Part shown: positions 15,381 to 25,152 of the stretch, one piece after another
Layout of the letters: each line of letters begins with the position of its first letter
Position numbering within the stretch: the first letter of the stretch is position 1
Assembly (NCBI RefSeq): GCF_020687805.1
Contig: NZ_JAJEWQ010000001.1
Span: 1-64,000, forward strand
Reading direction: 5' to 3'
Length of the DNA: 64,000 bases
From: Planctobacterium marinum
Lineage (GTDB): Bacteria; Pseudomonadota; Gammaproteobacteria; Enterobacterales; Alteromonadaceae
Position numbers and translations under genes: made by a program
Notes under the pieces: generated by a model
What the model was told of the DNA's origin: nothing
Databases searched by the model: none
Seen by the model: only the letters and a program-made list of their open reading frames with translations

Positions 15381-16823
15381 ATGCCTGATATTTCAATATC
15401 TTCAATGTCATTGCGTACGCTTATTTTATGGAGCTTTAGCGCTGTTACGCTGCCGCTGGCATTGGTGTTGGCCTCATCGATGATGAGTGTAGGGGATGTG
15501 TCTTCTAAAGGGGTTAGTGCCGTAAAGCAAGTGGCTGATGTGGTGTTTACCAGTCAACAACTCTCTGCCTTATTGAATAATATGGAGCGCACTGCCAGTC
15601 AGTTTCAGGTATTGTCAGATGCGTCCCTTAAGCAACAATATCTGGCCTACCGCACAGAGTTTTTATCTACAGTTGAAAATGCCTACGGTGGGGCGCACTC
15701 ATTACACCTGGATGAGGTACTCAATCAGTTGAGCGCGGCAGAACAAAGGGTATATGTCCGGGTTGTAGGAGATGAAACCTTAACACTGGCAGCGTTGCAG
15801 AGCGGCTTTGGTGAATTGCACGGCTATGCTCAGACACTGTTCAGAATGAATAACGATATTATTTCTGCCGAAATAAACGCCATTGAGCAAAGTGCATCTG
15901 AGGTGTCCGATAAACTTTTGCGTTCAACGCTGATTTTCCCTTTTACCTTGTTACTGGCTATTTGTTTTGTGCGAATTATCAACCGACCTCTGAAGCAATT
16001 GATGCCTCAACTTAAGCAACTGGAAATTGGTGATTTAAGTCATCCGGTAAAAGTAACCGGGGCCAAGGATATCAGGGACATTGCCGTGACCATTGAGAGT
16101 ATGCGGGCACAACTTTTACGCCTGGAAGAACAAAAAACCTTAACCTTGCAGCATTTGTCTCATGAACTTAAAACTCCGCTGGCTGCCATAAGAGAAGGCA
16201 CCGAACTTTTATATGACGGCACGTCAGGACAGTTGAACGAAGCACAACACCATATTGCCGGGATATTGCGCAGCAGCACCGGTCGTTTGCAAAAGCTGAT
16301 TGAAGCCCTGCTTGATTTGAATATCATTATTGCTGCTAAACTACCGGAACAAACCCAGTATTGTGATATTGAACAGGTGGTCTCGGGGATACTGAATGAT
16401 CGCAGCCTGGAAATCAGGGCTAAATCATTAACCATTGCATTCAGCAACAGGACAAAATCACCATTGCCGATGTATGAAGACCATTGCCGGATCGTAATGG
16501 ATAATCTGTTGTCCAATGCCATCAAGTTTTCTCCTGAGCAGGGCACGATTACGCTGTCGGTGGATAACAAGGGTGAGCAGACTCAGATCGTCGTGGAAGA
16601 TCAGGGGCCAGGTATTCCGGTGGATGATACTGAGCAGGTATTTGAATTGTTTTATCAGGCCAATAATCAACCAGACAGCAAAGTAAAAGGAAGTGGGATG
16701 GGCTTAACCCTAACGCGGGAAATTCTCAATAAGTATGGTGCAAAGGTTTGTATGAGCAATCGTGCAGCACAGCCTGGCTGTCAGGCCATTGTTCAGTTGC
16801 CAGTTAATACGGAGACAAATTAA
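15381..16823 (+). CDS. glrK: sensor histidine kinase GlrK (QseE)
   Basis: An inner-membrane sensor kinase of 480 residues. TM1 is at about 14-35, a periplasmic helical region follows to about 180, and TM2 is at about 182-200 (LIFPFTLLLAICFV). Next come HAMP, the dimerisation/phosphoacceptor helix LQHLSHELKTPLAAIREG (His near 258), and an HATPase domain. The HATPase boxes are DNLLSNAIKFSPEQG, VEDQGPGIP and KGSGMGLTLT. Assignment to GlrK rests on the sequence class and on the gene order kinase, lipoprotein, GlrR, the same as glrK-yfhG-glrR of enterobacteria. The stop overlaps the next ATG by one base. A GlrR-type site lies upstream, which suggests autoregulation. Confidence 0.9.
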   Translation: MPDISISSMSLRTLILWSFSAVTLPLALVLASSMMSVGDVSSKGVSAVKQVADVVFTSQQLSALLNNMERTASQFQVLSDASLKQQYLAYRTEFLSTVENAYGGAHSLHLDEVLNQLSAAEQRVYVRVVGDETLTLAALQSGFGELHGYAQTLFRMNNDIISAEINAIEQSASEVSDKLLRSTLIFPFTLLLAICFVRIINRPLKQLMPQLKQLEIGDLSHPVKVTGAKDIRDIAVTIESMRAQLLRLEEQKTLTLQHLSHELKTPLAAIREGTELLYDGTSGQLNEAQHHIAGILRSSTGRLQKLIEALLDLNIIIAAKLPEQTQYCDIEQVVSGILNDRSLEIRAKSLTIAFSNRTKSPLPMYEDHCRIVMDNLLSNAIKFSPEQGTITLSVDNKGEQTQIVVEDQGPGIPVDDTEQVFELFYQANNQPDSKVKGSGMGLTLTREILNKYGAKVCMSNRAAQPGCQAIVQLPVNTETN

Positions 16824-17362
16824 TGCGTGTTTTGCTATGGGTTTCTGTGTTGTTTTTTATGGCGGGGTGCCAGTCTCTTACAGCATCAAAACAAAAAAAC
16901 AGCGCAATTGAAATAAAATCAGTGCGCCCGACACAACAGGATTTACCGGAAATTAACTGGAGTGCGCTGTACCTTGAATACAAAGCCATGACAGTGCACG
17001 AACTTGAACAGTCGTTGCTGCAATTACAGGCGGCACCGGTTACAAAAGAATCTGCCATAAGGCAGGTTTTTATTTATCTCACACCACATTCGCCGGTTAA
17101 AAACAGCCACATGGGCAGAACACTGCTGCGCCGTTGGCTGTCAGATTATCCGGAAGAAACGACAGGTCAATGGCAACTATTAATGGATACCCTGACCGAA
17201 ACCACGCGATTGTCGGAGCGTTTGCAAAAAAATACCGAAACTCATCAAAGCCTGTTGCAGCAGCTGGAACAAGGCAAAGTGCAACTACAGCAACAGATTG
17301 AGCAGCTAAAATCTATCGAGCAACATATCAATGACAGAGATAACCGAACCAACGGCAAATAA
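16823..17362 (+). CDS. qseG: QseG-like outer-membrane lipoprotein
   Basis: A 179-residue lipoprotein with signal LLWVSVLFFMAGC (lipobox Cys near residue 16). The mature part is helical and ends in a coiled coil (LSERLQKNTETHQSLLQQLEQGKVQLQQQIEQL). It occupies the position of QseG/YfhG between kinase and regulator. In enterobacteria that protein binds the sensor kinase and adjusts its activity from the envelope side. It is shorter than the E. coli protein (about 237). Sequence similarity alone is weak; the call rests mainly on position and architecture. Its frame overlaps the upstream possible start of glrR by 32 bases. Confidence 0.75.
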   Translation: MRVLLWVSVLFFMAGCQSLTASKQKNSAIEIKSVRPTQQDLPEINWSALYLEYKAMTVHELEQSLLQLQAAPVTKESAIRQVFIYLTPHSPVKNSHMGRTLLRRWLSDYPEETTGQWQLLMDTLTETTRLSERLQKNTETHQSLLQQLEQGKVQLQQQIEQLKSIEQHINDRDNRTNGK

Positions 17363-18707
17363 TCCCATGCAACCTATTCTGGTGGTAGACGATGATGAGG
17401 ATTTGTTGACCTTAATAGCAATGCGGTTACGCGGCGCCGGTTATCAGGTGGACAGCACTTTAAGCAGTGAGTCAGCTTTAGGCATGATAGAGGCCAGTCG
17501 GCCGCAGTTATTGATCACCGATATGCGCATGGACGGCATGGATGGTATGGCGTTGTTTAAAGCCGTGCGGGCTAAATATCCGGCATTGCCAGTGATCATA
17601 TTAACCGCCCATGGCACGATTCCGGATGCCATAAATGCCACTAAACAAGGGGTGTTTTCTTATCTGACCAAGCCATTTAACAGTCAGGAATTGCTGGAAA
17701 ATGTCGCTCAGGCACTGCGCCTTAATCCCACTACCGATTGTGATCCACAAGATGCGCAACAGCTGCCGATGGATCATGAGATCATATACCGCAGTAACAT
17801 CATGAAAGAAGTGCTTCTGCTGGCCAGTCAGGTGGCTCAAACGGATGTCAGTGTGTTTATTAACAGTCAGTCGGGCACGGGGAAGGAGCTGCTTGCAAAA
17901 GCGATCCATCACGCCAGTGACCGAAGTAACGCGCCGTTTATCGCAGTAAACTGTGCTGCCATTCCTGAAACCCTTCTGGAATCTGAGCTGTTTGGTCACG
18001 TCAAAGGCTCATTTACCGGCGCAAATAAAGATCATCTGGGTCTGTTTCAGGCCGCGGATGGTGGCACTTTGTTTTTGGATGAAATCGGTGATATGCCGCT
18101 GAGTTTTCAGGTAAAACTACTGCGGGTATTACAGGAAAAAGAAGTGCGTCGGGTTGGTGACACACAATCGGTCAGCATTGATGTCAGGGTTATTAGCGCG
18201 ACGCATAAAGACCTGGAACAGGCTGTGGAAGACAAAGAGTTCCGCGAAGACCTGTTTTACCGCCTGAATGTTGTGGAATTGCGCTTGCCTTCTCTGGCGG
18301 AGCGACGAGACGATATCCCCTTGCTGGTAAATTACTTTTTCCAGCAGATTTTGCAACGTATCCAAAAGCCGCTGACAGGTTATACCGATGAAGCAATGGC
18401 ACTGCTGATAGCAGCCCCCTGGCCGGGCAACGTCAGGCAACTTCAGAATGTTGTGGAACAAACGGTAGCATTAAGTCAGGGGCCATTGATCTCCGGTGAA
18501 CTGGTGCAGCGGGCATTACGCATGAAATCCCCTGATACCCCATCACTGTCTTCAGCAAAAAATGATTTTGAACGGGCTTATCTGGCGGAACTGTTAAATG
18601 CGACGCTGGGGAATGTTACCCAGGCGGCAAAAATAGCAGGACGCAATCGTACTGAGTTTTACAAATTGCTGGACAAGCATCACTTAAAACCCGAACAATT
18701 TCGCTAG
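17331..18707 (+). CDS. glrR: sigma54-dependent response regulator GlrR (QseF)
   Basis: An NtrC-type activator. The receiver domain (about 15-130) has LVVDDDEDLL, phosphoacceptor Asp in LLITDMRMDGMDG and Lys in YLTKPF. The AAA+ domain has SGTGKELLAKAIHHAS (Walker A), FLDEIGD (Walker B) and the sigma54-contact loop as GSFTGA rather than the commoner GAFTGA. The Fis-type HTH is LGNVTQAAKIAGRNRTEFYKLLDKH, nearly identical in pattern to E. coli GlrR. The listed ATG overlaps qseG. A second ATG at 17367, five bases after the qseG stop, removes 12 residues and begins just before the receiver (MQPILVVDDD), so it may be the true start. Confidence 0.93.
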   Translation: MTEITEPTANNPMQPILVVDDDEDLLTLIAMRLRGAGYQVDSTLSSESALGMIEASRPQLLITDMRMDGMDGMALFKAVRAKYPALPVIILTAHGTIPDAINATKQGVFSYLTKPFNSQELLENVAQALRLNPTTDCDPQDAQQLPMDHEIIYRSNIMKEVLLLASQVAQTDVSVFINSQSGTGKELLAKAIHHASDRSNAPFIAVNCAAIPETLLESELFGHVKGSFTGANKDHLGLFQAADGGTLFLDEIGDMPLSFQVKLLRVLQEKEVRRVGDTQSVSIDVRVISATHKDLEQAVEDKEFREDLFYRLNVVELRLPSLAERRDDIPLLVNYFFQQILQRIQKPLTGYTDEAMALLIAAPWPGNVRQLQNVVEQTVALSQGPLISGELVQRALRMKSPDTPSLSSAKNDFERAYLAELLNATLGNVTQAAKIAGRNRTEFYKLLDKHHLKPEQFR

Positions 18708-19415
18708 TTACCGCATTAAAGCGAATGACTGCTGAATGTGCAGTTGATATCCGGGTTGCGTCGCTGAACGGGGTGTGACAGTGCATTTTTTGTGGCCAAT
18801 CCAATAAAAATCAAAAAAATTAAAAAAAATTTCATTGCATAAAAATGGGCAACGGCAAAGGTGGGTGCAGGAGGCTTATCTGCTTGGTACTGATTCAGCT
18901 AAGGCAATTGTGTTTAATGGGTTTAGGTGTAGTAAAAGTATCCCTGATGTTGGGTCTGTCAGGGTAGCGTTGAGCTGAATAATTATGGGATTTTTTGCAT
19001 TTTAATCTATCGTACTGTGATGCCTATCCTAATTTGTTCGTTTTGTTTCACCCATCTCCAAATCCCTTAAGTTGATTTAACTGAAAAGCTTGTGATATAC
19101 CTTGAGTAGTTCAAAAATAAAGCAAAAGTGAGCTTGTGGTGAATACCTTTCTTGCAACAGGATCTGACAACTGCGCGCCTTCAAGGCAGTCACAGTGTGT
19201 TGATGTTGCAATGCCAGCCACTCATTGCGCTTTGCTATCCCATACCATTACCTATCCAGAATGCTCAACAGATTACCATCTGTCTGAGTGGTTTGACGAA
19301 TAGTCTCTATCTGAAACTGCCCGATATTTCCGCTTGCAAATAGCGGGCGTATTCCTGCAAGCAAAAAACAATAAAAATAATCAAAAACTGTTAACAACAA
19401 CTGTTGGAAAAATCT
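18708..19415. other. 700-base intergenic region, no supported gene
   Basis: An AT-rich stretch (poly-A/T tracts at 18805-18845) separates glrR from the cyanophycinase-like gene. Short frames at 19139-19300 and 19152-19343 lack ribosome sites and recognisable features. No clear terminator follows glrR. Promoter elements for the downstream gene probably lie near the 3' end, but no strong consensus stands out. Confidence 0.5.
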
Positions 19416-20792
19416 ATGAAAACATCAATGAAACTGGTGTCTGTCATGACACTTTTGGCTTCGTCTGTGGCCAATGCCTGCCTCACGCAGGAAAGCGAGT
19501 CAAATAACACTGAATCCAATGCTAATGACGGCATTTGTAGTGGTGTACTGATAGAGGGAAGTATCAGCTCCCGCAATGACAGGGACTGGTATCGATTCGA
19601 TGCCGCCAGCAGCGGTACTATCAGTATCTCGCTGGATCACAATGGCAATAACGATTTCGACTGGGATCTCTATCGCTCTACCGGCAGCGCTGTCGCCTCC
19701 GGGGCCACCAGCGCTGTGCCGGAAACCGGATCATACTCTGGTGGTGCCGGTGAGTACTTTTTGAAAGTGAGCCGCTACAGTGGTACGGGGTGGTATGATC
19801 TGACTATTAACTACCCTGACAGTGGTTCAGGTGGTGGTGGCGGTTGTACTCAATACGGCGCTCGCCCGAGCAAACCCGGTGGATTACAGGCGTTTATCAG
19901 TGGCAACGCTCAGGATGTTTGTATCGCTGAACCGGCACAAGGGGCTGTGTTGTTAATGGGCGGTGGTCCTGATGTGGATGCGTCGTTTAGCCAGCGGGTC
20001 AATCCGCATATTGATGGTGGTGATGTTGTCGTGTTGCGAACTTCTGGCACTGATGCTTACAACAGTTACCTGCTGCCGTTAACCGGCGCAAATTCGGTTG
20101 AAACAATTATCGTAGATACTGTTTCCCGTGCTAATTCCGATTATGTGGAATGGGCGATTAAATCTGCTGAATTTGTGTTTATCGCCGGTGGTGACCAATC
20201 TGATTATCTAAATCAATGGCAGGGCACTAAGGTGCAGACAGCACTGCAACACGTCTATAGCAACAACGGTATCATTGGCGGTACATCGGCGGGCAATGCG
20301 GTACAGGGTGAGTATGTTTACGACCCCGACGGGGTGTTAGGTGCTATCAGTGAAGAAGTGGTAACCGATTTATGTCATGAAACCGTGAATATCTCGACTA
20401 ACTTCCTGAATACCCCGGTGATGGCAAATATCATAACTGATACGCATTTCGCAGAGCGTGACCGCATGGGGCGGATGGCTAACTTCCTGGCTAATATTGG
20501 TTCTGGTAACACCGCCATCGGCGTAGATGAAGACAGCGCCTTGTTTGTTACTGAAGATGGTAATGGGATTGTTGATGGCACCGGCAATGTCTATGTTTTA
20601 AAAACTGACGGACAAACCAGTTTTACGCAGGCCAGTTGTGGTCAGGCACTCATTCTGGATGATCTGCTCAATTATCGTTTGCAGCCCGGAGACACGTTTA
20701 ATGTGTTAACCGGCGCATCCAGTGTGAGTCCTACGCGGCTCGATATCGATGGCCGGTACAGCAATTTTTATAATCCGGTCAATCCCTATTAA
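19416..20792 (+). CDS. secreted cyanophycinase-like S51 peptidase with PPC domain
   Basis: A secreted protein of 458 residues from the ATG at 19416 (an in-frame TTG lies at 19404). After the signal peptide (LVSVMTLLASSVANA) comes a pre-peptidase C-terminal (PPC) beta domain (about 22-130). It has ESESNNTESNAN, DRDWYRFDAASSGTI and a GEYFLKVSRYSG..WYDLTI ending. A Gly-rich linker leads to a peptidase S51/cyanophycinase domain. VLLMGGGPDVD opens it, FIAGGDQSDYL follows, and GIIGGTSAGNAVQ carries the nucleophile Ser. DTHFAERDRMGRM supplies the conserved His and Arg. Such enzymes cut beta-Asp-Arg or related isoaspartyl bonds in storage or cell-wall polymers. The actual substrate is unknown. It is probably transcribed alone. 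Confidence 0.88.
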   Translation: MKTSMKLVSVMTLLASSVANACLTQESESNNTESNANDGICSGVLIEGSISSRNDRDWYRFDAASSGTISISLDHNGNNDFDWDLYRSTGSAVASGATSAVPETGSYSGGAGEYFLKVSRYSGTGWYDLTINYPDSGSGGGGGCTQYGARPSKPGGLQAFISGNAQDVCIAEPAQGAVLLMGGGPDVDASFSQRVNPHIDGGDVVVLRTSGTDAYNSYLLPLTGANSVETIIVDTVSRANSDYVEWAIKSAEFVFIAGGDQSDYLNQWQGTKVQTALQHVYSNNGIIGGTSAGNAVQGEYVYDPDGVLGAISEEVVTDLCHETVNISTNFLNTPVMANIITDTHFAERDRMGRMANFLANIGSGNTAIGVDEDSALFVTEDGNGIVDGTGNVYVLKTDGQTSFTQASCGQALILDDLLNYRLQPGDTFNVLTGASSVSPTRLDIDGRYSNFYNPVNPY

Positions 20793-20803
20793 TTGTTAAA
20801 ATC

Positions 20804-20834
20804 ACGCACCATTTCTGTCATTGAAGTGGTGCGT
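20804..20834 (+). terminator. likely terminator after cyanophycinase gene
   Basis: ACGCACCA pairs with TGGTGCGT, with inner TTC/GAA pairing, 12 bases after the stop. The following CTTTCC is T-rich but not a full T tract. Confidence 0.6.
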
Positions 20835-20944
20835 CTTTCCACCTGTCTTGTTTACTGTGTCGTTCATCTAAAAGCACTGGAAAATCTTGCGCTTTAACAC
20901 TGTAATTCCGCTGTTATGCCCGCGTAGGATTTACTGGAACAAAC

Positions 20945-23900
20945 ATGAACCTCACTCGCTCATCAGTTAAAAACCCGGCTGCCGTGTTGGTTATTGTGGC
21001 CCTGGTGTTCATCTTTGGCGTTATTGCCATGTTGAAATTGCCCATACAATTAACACCGGATATTGAACAACCTCAGATAACCATATCCACCGGGTGGCGA
21101 GCGGCTGCACCGGAAGAAGTGGAATCCGTGATTATTGAGCCACAGGAAAATGTGGTGAAAAACACCCGTGGCGTGGTGGATGTGGCAACGAACATCCAGC
21201 AAGGGTTTGGCAATATTACACTGACGTTTGATGTTGGCACCAACATGCAGCAGGCCATGCTGGATGTGATCAATAATCTCAATCAGGCACCGCCACTGCC
21301 TCTGGACGTATTTGAACCTGTAGTCGCTACCGGAGGAGGCCGGGGCGGACCCAATGCTGCTTCTTTACTGGTGCGTCCCGTTCCCGGCAATGATTTGGCT
21401 GACATGGCGAATCATCAGGCCTTAATTGAAGATGTGATTGAGCCCCGCTTAGCCCGTATCTCTGGTGTCGGACAGGTCAATCTGAATAGTCAGCGCCCCC
21501 GTGAACTGCGTATTACCTTCGATCCCTATAAATTGGCGGCTCTTGGTATCTCAATCGGCCAGGTGGCCAATACGGTTTCCAGAGCGTCAGATGTGTCGGG
21601 TGGCTTTGCGGATGTCGGGCGGCGCCAGTACACAGTACGATTTGCCGGGCAATACGATTTACAGTCTTTGTCTGACATGATCATTTCTTATAGTGGCGAT
21701 CGACCGGTATTTTTGAAAGACGTGGCCAAGGTGGAAAACACCCTGGTTGACCGCTTTGGATTTACACTGCGAAATGGCGCGCCCGCCTATTACATCACGG
21801 TCAGTCGTGGCAATGAAGCCAATACCGTCGCCTTATTAGATGACATTAACCTGGCCATAAAAGAACTTAATGAAGGTCCGCTGGCTGAGGTTGGCCTGAT
21901 GATCGATTTGAGTTTTGATTCATCGGTGCATATTCGCAATGCGTTGTTGCTGGTAAAGAGTAATCTGGGACTGGGCGTCTTTCTGGCTTTGGGCATCTTG
22001 TGGTTGTTTTTGCGCGGTTGGAAGGCCACCTTGATCATTGCTACCACCATTCCGTTATCTGTCATGGTGGCATTTCTGGTGCTCAGTATGTTGGAGCGCA
22101 GTCTGAATGTCATCTCTCTGGCAGGCGTGGCGTTTGCTGTGGGACTGGTTTTGGACGCCGCCATTATCGTACAGGAAAACATCGTGCGTTTGCGCGGTGA
22201 AGGCATGGAAAACAAAAAGGCCGTGGTTAAAGGCGCGACTCAGGTTGCCGGTGCTTTGTTTGCATCCACCGCCACCAGTGTCGCGATTTTCTTACCTATC
22301 TTGTTTATGAAAGGTATAGAAGGGCAGCTATTTTCAGATCTGGCCCTGACCCTCTCCGTTGCGGTTATTGCTTCGCTGGTAACGGCGGTGACCGTGTTGC
22401 CCATTGCCAGTCGGTATCTGTTGTCAGATGCGCAACAGCAAGATCCGCATGAAGGCTATTGGCAAAGACTGACCAGTCTTATCATGGCGTTAACCAATAC
22501 CGCTCAAAGGCGATTAGGCTGGATTGTTGGTTTAATGCTGGGGTCGGTGCTGGTAACCACCAGCTTAATGCCACGCACGGATTTTATGCCAAGAGCCCCG
22601 ATTGATGGTTTCTTCTTTTCCCTGAATTTGCCGCCGGGTGGCAATATCGAGTTTCTGGACGAAGAAATGGCAAATCGCTTCCGGGATAGAATTCAGCCCT
22701 ATCTCGACGGTGAACTACAACCCAAAGTTAAAAGCTATAACTTCTACAGCTACGGCCCTGATTCTACTGGCGGATTTATTTATGCCGATGATCCTACCCG
22801 GGTGGAAGAATTAATGCAGGTAGTGCAAAACGAGGTACTGGCCGGTTTGCCTGATACCCAGGTATTCTTGTTCCGTGGCTCTATGATAAACGTGACCGGT
22901 GGCGGCAATGGTCGCTCGGTTAACATTGATCTACAAGGGCCGGATATGGAGCCTCTGATGGCTGCAGCCCAGATAGGTATTCAGACCATTCAGGCGCATT
23001 TACCTGGCACCAGCGCGCAACCCGTACCGGCTTTGTCAATGGCCGAACCTGAGTTGCGCTTGATACCTGATGATAGGCGTATCACGCAGGCGGGACTAAA
23101 CCGCAGTGATGTGGCCAACGCTGTGCGGGCTTTTACCGACGGACTGTTTGTAGCAGAGTACTTTGACGGCAATGATCGCATGAATGTGATTTTACGCGGC
23201 TCACAATGGACTGATCCTGATGAGTTTGCCTCATTGCCGGTTTATACCCCCCTTTCCGGTATTCAGACCCTGGGCGAGTTAGCTACGGTGACGCGTACTG
23301 TCGGACCCAGCCAGTTGCGCAGAGTGGATGGTAAACGCACTGTTACCCTGATAATACGGCCACCGGAAACCTTGTCCCTGGAAGAAGCGATGGCACAGTT
23401 GGAAGAACATGTGATCCCGGCTATCAAAGCAGAACTTCCGGCAGACGCTAATTTACTGATCAATGGCAATGCCAACCGAATGCAACAGGCGATTTGGGAC
23501 ATGTTGCAGAACTTTGTGTTAGCTCTGGTAATTTTGTTCCTGCTGATGACGGCGTTGTTTAAATCCGCCAAAGACAGCTTTTTAGTGCTCACCGTAATGC
23601 CGATGGCGTTGGCGGGCGGGGTGTTGGGATTATGGGTACTGAACCTGTTTACTTTCCAGTCTTTGGATCTGCTGACAATGATTGGATTTATCATCCTGTT
23701 GGGCTTGGTGGTAAACAATGCCATTTTACTGGTGGATCAAACCCGTAGCTCTGAACGGGATGGATTAAGTCGTCGGGAGGCCGTGAGTCAGGCGGTGCGT
23801 ATTCGGGCACGTCCGGTGTACATGAGTACCTTAACCAGTTTATTTGGCATGTTGCCTTTGATGATCTTACCTGGCGTAGGGTCGGAAATTTATCGTGGGC

Positions 23901-24046
23901 TTGCCACGGTTATTGTAGGTGGCATGGCGATCAGCGCCATGTTTACTTTGATTTTGTTGCCAGCCCTGCTGCGTATCGGAGAGCAACAACAGGAAAGCCA
24001 CTATACTTCTTCAACATCAGACTTTGCGGGACGGGAGTCAGTCTAA
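20945..24046 (+). CDS. RND efflux transporter, inner-membrane permease
   Basis: A proton-driven RND pump of 1033 residues, typical of the HAE/AcrB-like superfamily. There are 12 predicted TMs in two halves, each with a large periplasmic domain. The N-terminus (NPAAVLVIVALVFIFGVIAMLKLPIQLTPDIEQP) and VMVAFLVLSMLERSLNVISLAGVAFAVGLVLDAAIIVQENI are RND signatures. TM4 has one Asp in GLVLDAAIIVQEN where most drug pumps have VVDNAIVV. TM10 has GLVVNNAILLVDQ. The gene is first in the pair and the adaptor follows with a TAATG overlap, the reverse of the common adaptor-permease order. No TolC-like gene is adjacent, so a distant outer-membrane channel is expected. Confidence 0.92.
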   Translation: MNLTRSSVKNPAAVLVIVALVFIFGVIAMLKLPIQLTPDIEQPQITISTGWRAAAPEEVESVIIEPQENVVKNTRGVVDVATNIQQGFGNITLTFDVGTNMQQAMLDVINNLNQAPPLPLDVFEPVVATGGGRGGPNAASLLVRPVPGNDLADMANHQALIEDVIEPRLARISGVGQVNLNSQRPRELRITFDPYKLAALGISIGQVANTVSRASDVSGGFADVGRRQYTVRFAGQYDLQSLSDMIISYSGDRPVFLKDVAKVENTLVDRFGFTLRNGAPAYYITVSRGNEANTVALLDDINLAIKELNEGPLAEVGLMIDLSFDSSVHIRNALLLVKSNLGLGVFLALGILWLFLRGWKATLIIATTIPLSVMVAFLVLSMLERSLNVISLAGVAFAVGLVLDAAIIVQENIVRLRGEGMENKKAVVKGATQVAGALFASTATSVAIFLPILFMKGIEGQLFSDLALTLSVAVIASLVTAVTVLPIASRYLLSDAQQQDPHEGYWQRLTSLIMALTNTAQRRLGWIVGLMLGSVLVTTSLMPRTDFMPRAPIDGFFFSLNLPPGGNIEFLDEEMANRFRDRIQPYLDGELQPKVKSYNFYSYGPDSTGGFIYADDPTRVEELMQVVQNEVLAGLPDTQVFLFRGSMINVTGGGNGRSVNIDLQGPDMEPLMAAAQIGIQTIQAHLPGTSAQPVPALSMAEPELRLIPDDRRITQAGLNRSDVANAVRAFTDGLFVAEYFDGNDRMNVILRGSQWTDPDEFASLPVYTPLSGIQTLGELATVTRTVGPSQLRRVDGKRTVTLIIRPPETLSLEEAMAQLEEHVIPAIKAELPADANLLINGNANRMQQAIWDMLQNFVLALVILFLLMTALFKSAKDSFLVLTVMPMALAGGVLGLWVLNLFTFQSLDLLTMIGFIILLGLVVNNAILLVDQTRSSERDGLSRREAVSQAVRIRARPVYMSTLTSLFGMLPLMILPGVGSEIYRGLATVIVGGMAISAMFTLILLPALLRIGEQQQESHYTSSTSDFAGRESV

Positions 24047-25107
24047 TGAAAATTCACATGAAATTATCAACAGGACTTGCCTGTTTATTGTTTGCCGTTA
24101 ACGTGTCAGCCCAGCAGGCACCTGCCAAACCCGTCAAGGTTGGCACAGTGGAAAAATCCGTTTTTGTTCCAACGGTGGATATTGTGGGTAGTATCTACAG
24201 CCGCAATAACGTGCAACTCACCGCCGGTGTTGGCGGACGCCTGGAGTTTGTGGCCGAGCCTGGTACTTATCTTTTGCAGGGCGAAGAAGTCGCCAGAATT
24301 GATCAATTGCCATTGCAACTACAACAGGCTGAGCAACAAGCAGAAATCAGGCGCGAACAAATCAATATCAAATACCTCGCCAGGGAAGTTGAGCGTTTAC
24401 AGAATCTGCGGGAAAGCAACAGCGCTTCGGCATTTCAACTGGATCAAACCCAATCGCAGTACGACCTGGCTCGCGCCGATCTGGAGATAGCGCAACTTCG
24501 GTTGCGTCAGATCAACGATCAGCTGAGTCGGGCGATTGTCAAAGCGCCGTTTGATGGTGTTGTGACTGAACGTGTCAGAGAGGCCGGTGGCGATGTGAAT
24601 CGCAGTGATGTACTGGTGACGATGCTGGATACTGAAAACCTCGAAGGCCGTATTTTCGTACCTGTAAAATACCTGCCTTTTATACGCACCAGTAAAGATG
24701 TATTGATCAAATCTGCGAATAATCAAATTAATGCGCAAATTAAGGCCATTATACCGGCCGCCGACAGACAATCTCAGTCGTTTGAATTGCGGGTTAGCTT
24801 GCCGGCCGGTGCCAATGAAAGCTGGACCAGCGGTGAACTGATAACCGCCACTATTCCGGTACGGGCACCGCAGGAAACGCTGACCGTGCACCGGGATGCG
24901 TTAATTCTCAGAAAAGAAGGCACCTTTGTGGTGGTTATCGATGATGAAAATAAAGCCCACCGACATCTGGTGGAAGTAGGACAGGGCATGAAGGAACGGG
25001 TGAGTATTCAAAGTGAAGCGATTCAGGCGGGCGATAAAGTGGCGACACGAGGCGCTGAGCGTATTCAGGATGGTCAAACGGTGACGATTGCTGTGCCCAA
25101 TGCCTGA
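24046..25107 (+). CDS. RND efflux periplasmic adaptor (membrane fusion protein)
   Basis: The adaptor for the adjacent pump, 353 residues with an N-terminal signal peptide (LSTGLACLLFAVNVSA). The lipoyl/barrel-sandwich halves are VDIVGSIYSRNNVQLTAGVGGRLEFV and, after the hairpin, SRAIVKAPFDGVVTERVREAGGDV. Between them lies a helical hairpin (QAEQQAEIRREQINIKY...LDQTQSQYDLARADLEIAQLRL). Beta-barrel and membrane-proximal domains follow (VTERVREAGGDVNRSDVLVTMLD; VVVIDDENKAHRHLVEVG). It has no lipobox. It is translationally coupled to the permease gene. Confidence 0.92.
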   Translation: MKIHMKLSTGLACLLFAVNVSAQQAPAKPVKVGTVEKSVFVPTVDIVGSIYSRNNVQLTAGVGGRLEFVAEPGTYLLQGEEVARIDQLPLQLQQAEQQAEIRREQINIKYLAREVERLQNLRESNSASAFQLDQTQSQYDLARADLEIAQLRLRQINDQLSRAIVKAPFDGVVTERVREAGGDVNRSDVLVTMLDTENLEGRIFVPVKYLPFIRTSKDVLIKSANNQINAQIKAIIPAADRQSQSFELRVSLPAGANESWTSGELITATIPVRAPQETLTVHRDALILRKEGTFVVVIDDENKAHRHLVEVGQGMKERVSIQSEAIQAGDKVATRGAERIQDGQTVTIAVPNA

Positions 25108-25116
25108 CAAATAACC

Positions 25117-25144
25117 GCAGGCCATGCTGCAAGCACTGGCCTGC
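25117..25144. terminator. hairpin between convergent genes
   Basis: GCAGGCCA and TGGCCTGC pair around an inner TGCT/AGCA stem, giving a nearly continuous 12-bp hairpin between the adaptor stop and the end of the solute-binding protein gene. It has no T tract but can end transcription from either side. Confidence 0.5.
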
Positions 25145-25152
25145 CACCCGGA

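Noticed and set aside
19152-19343. 63-residue frame upstream of the cyanophycinase gene
   Set aside because: TTG start without ribosome site and no recognisable domain; noise in an intergenic gap.
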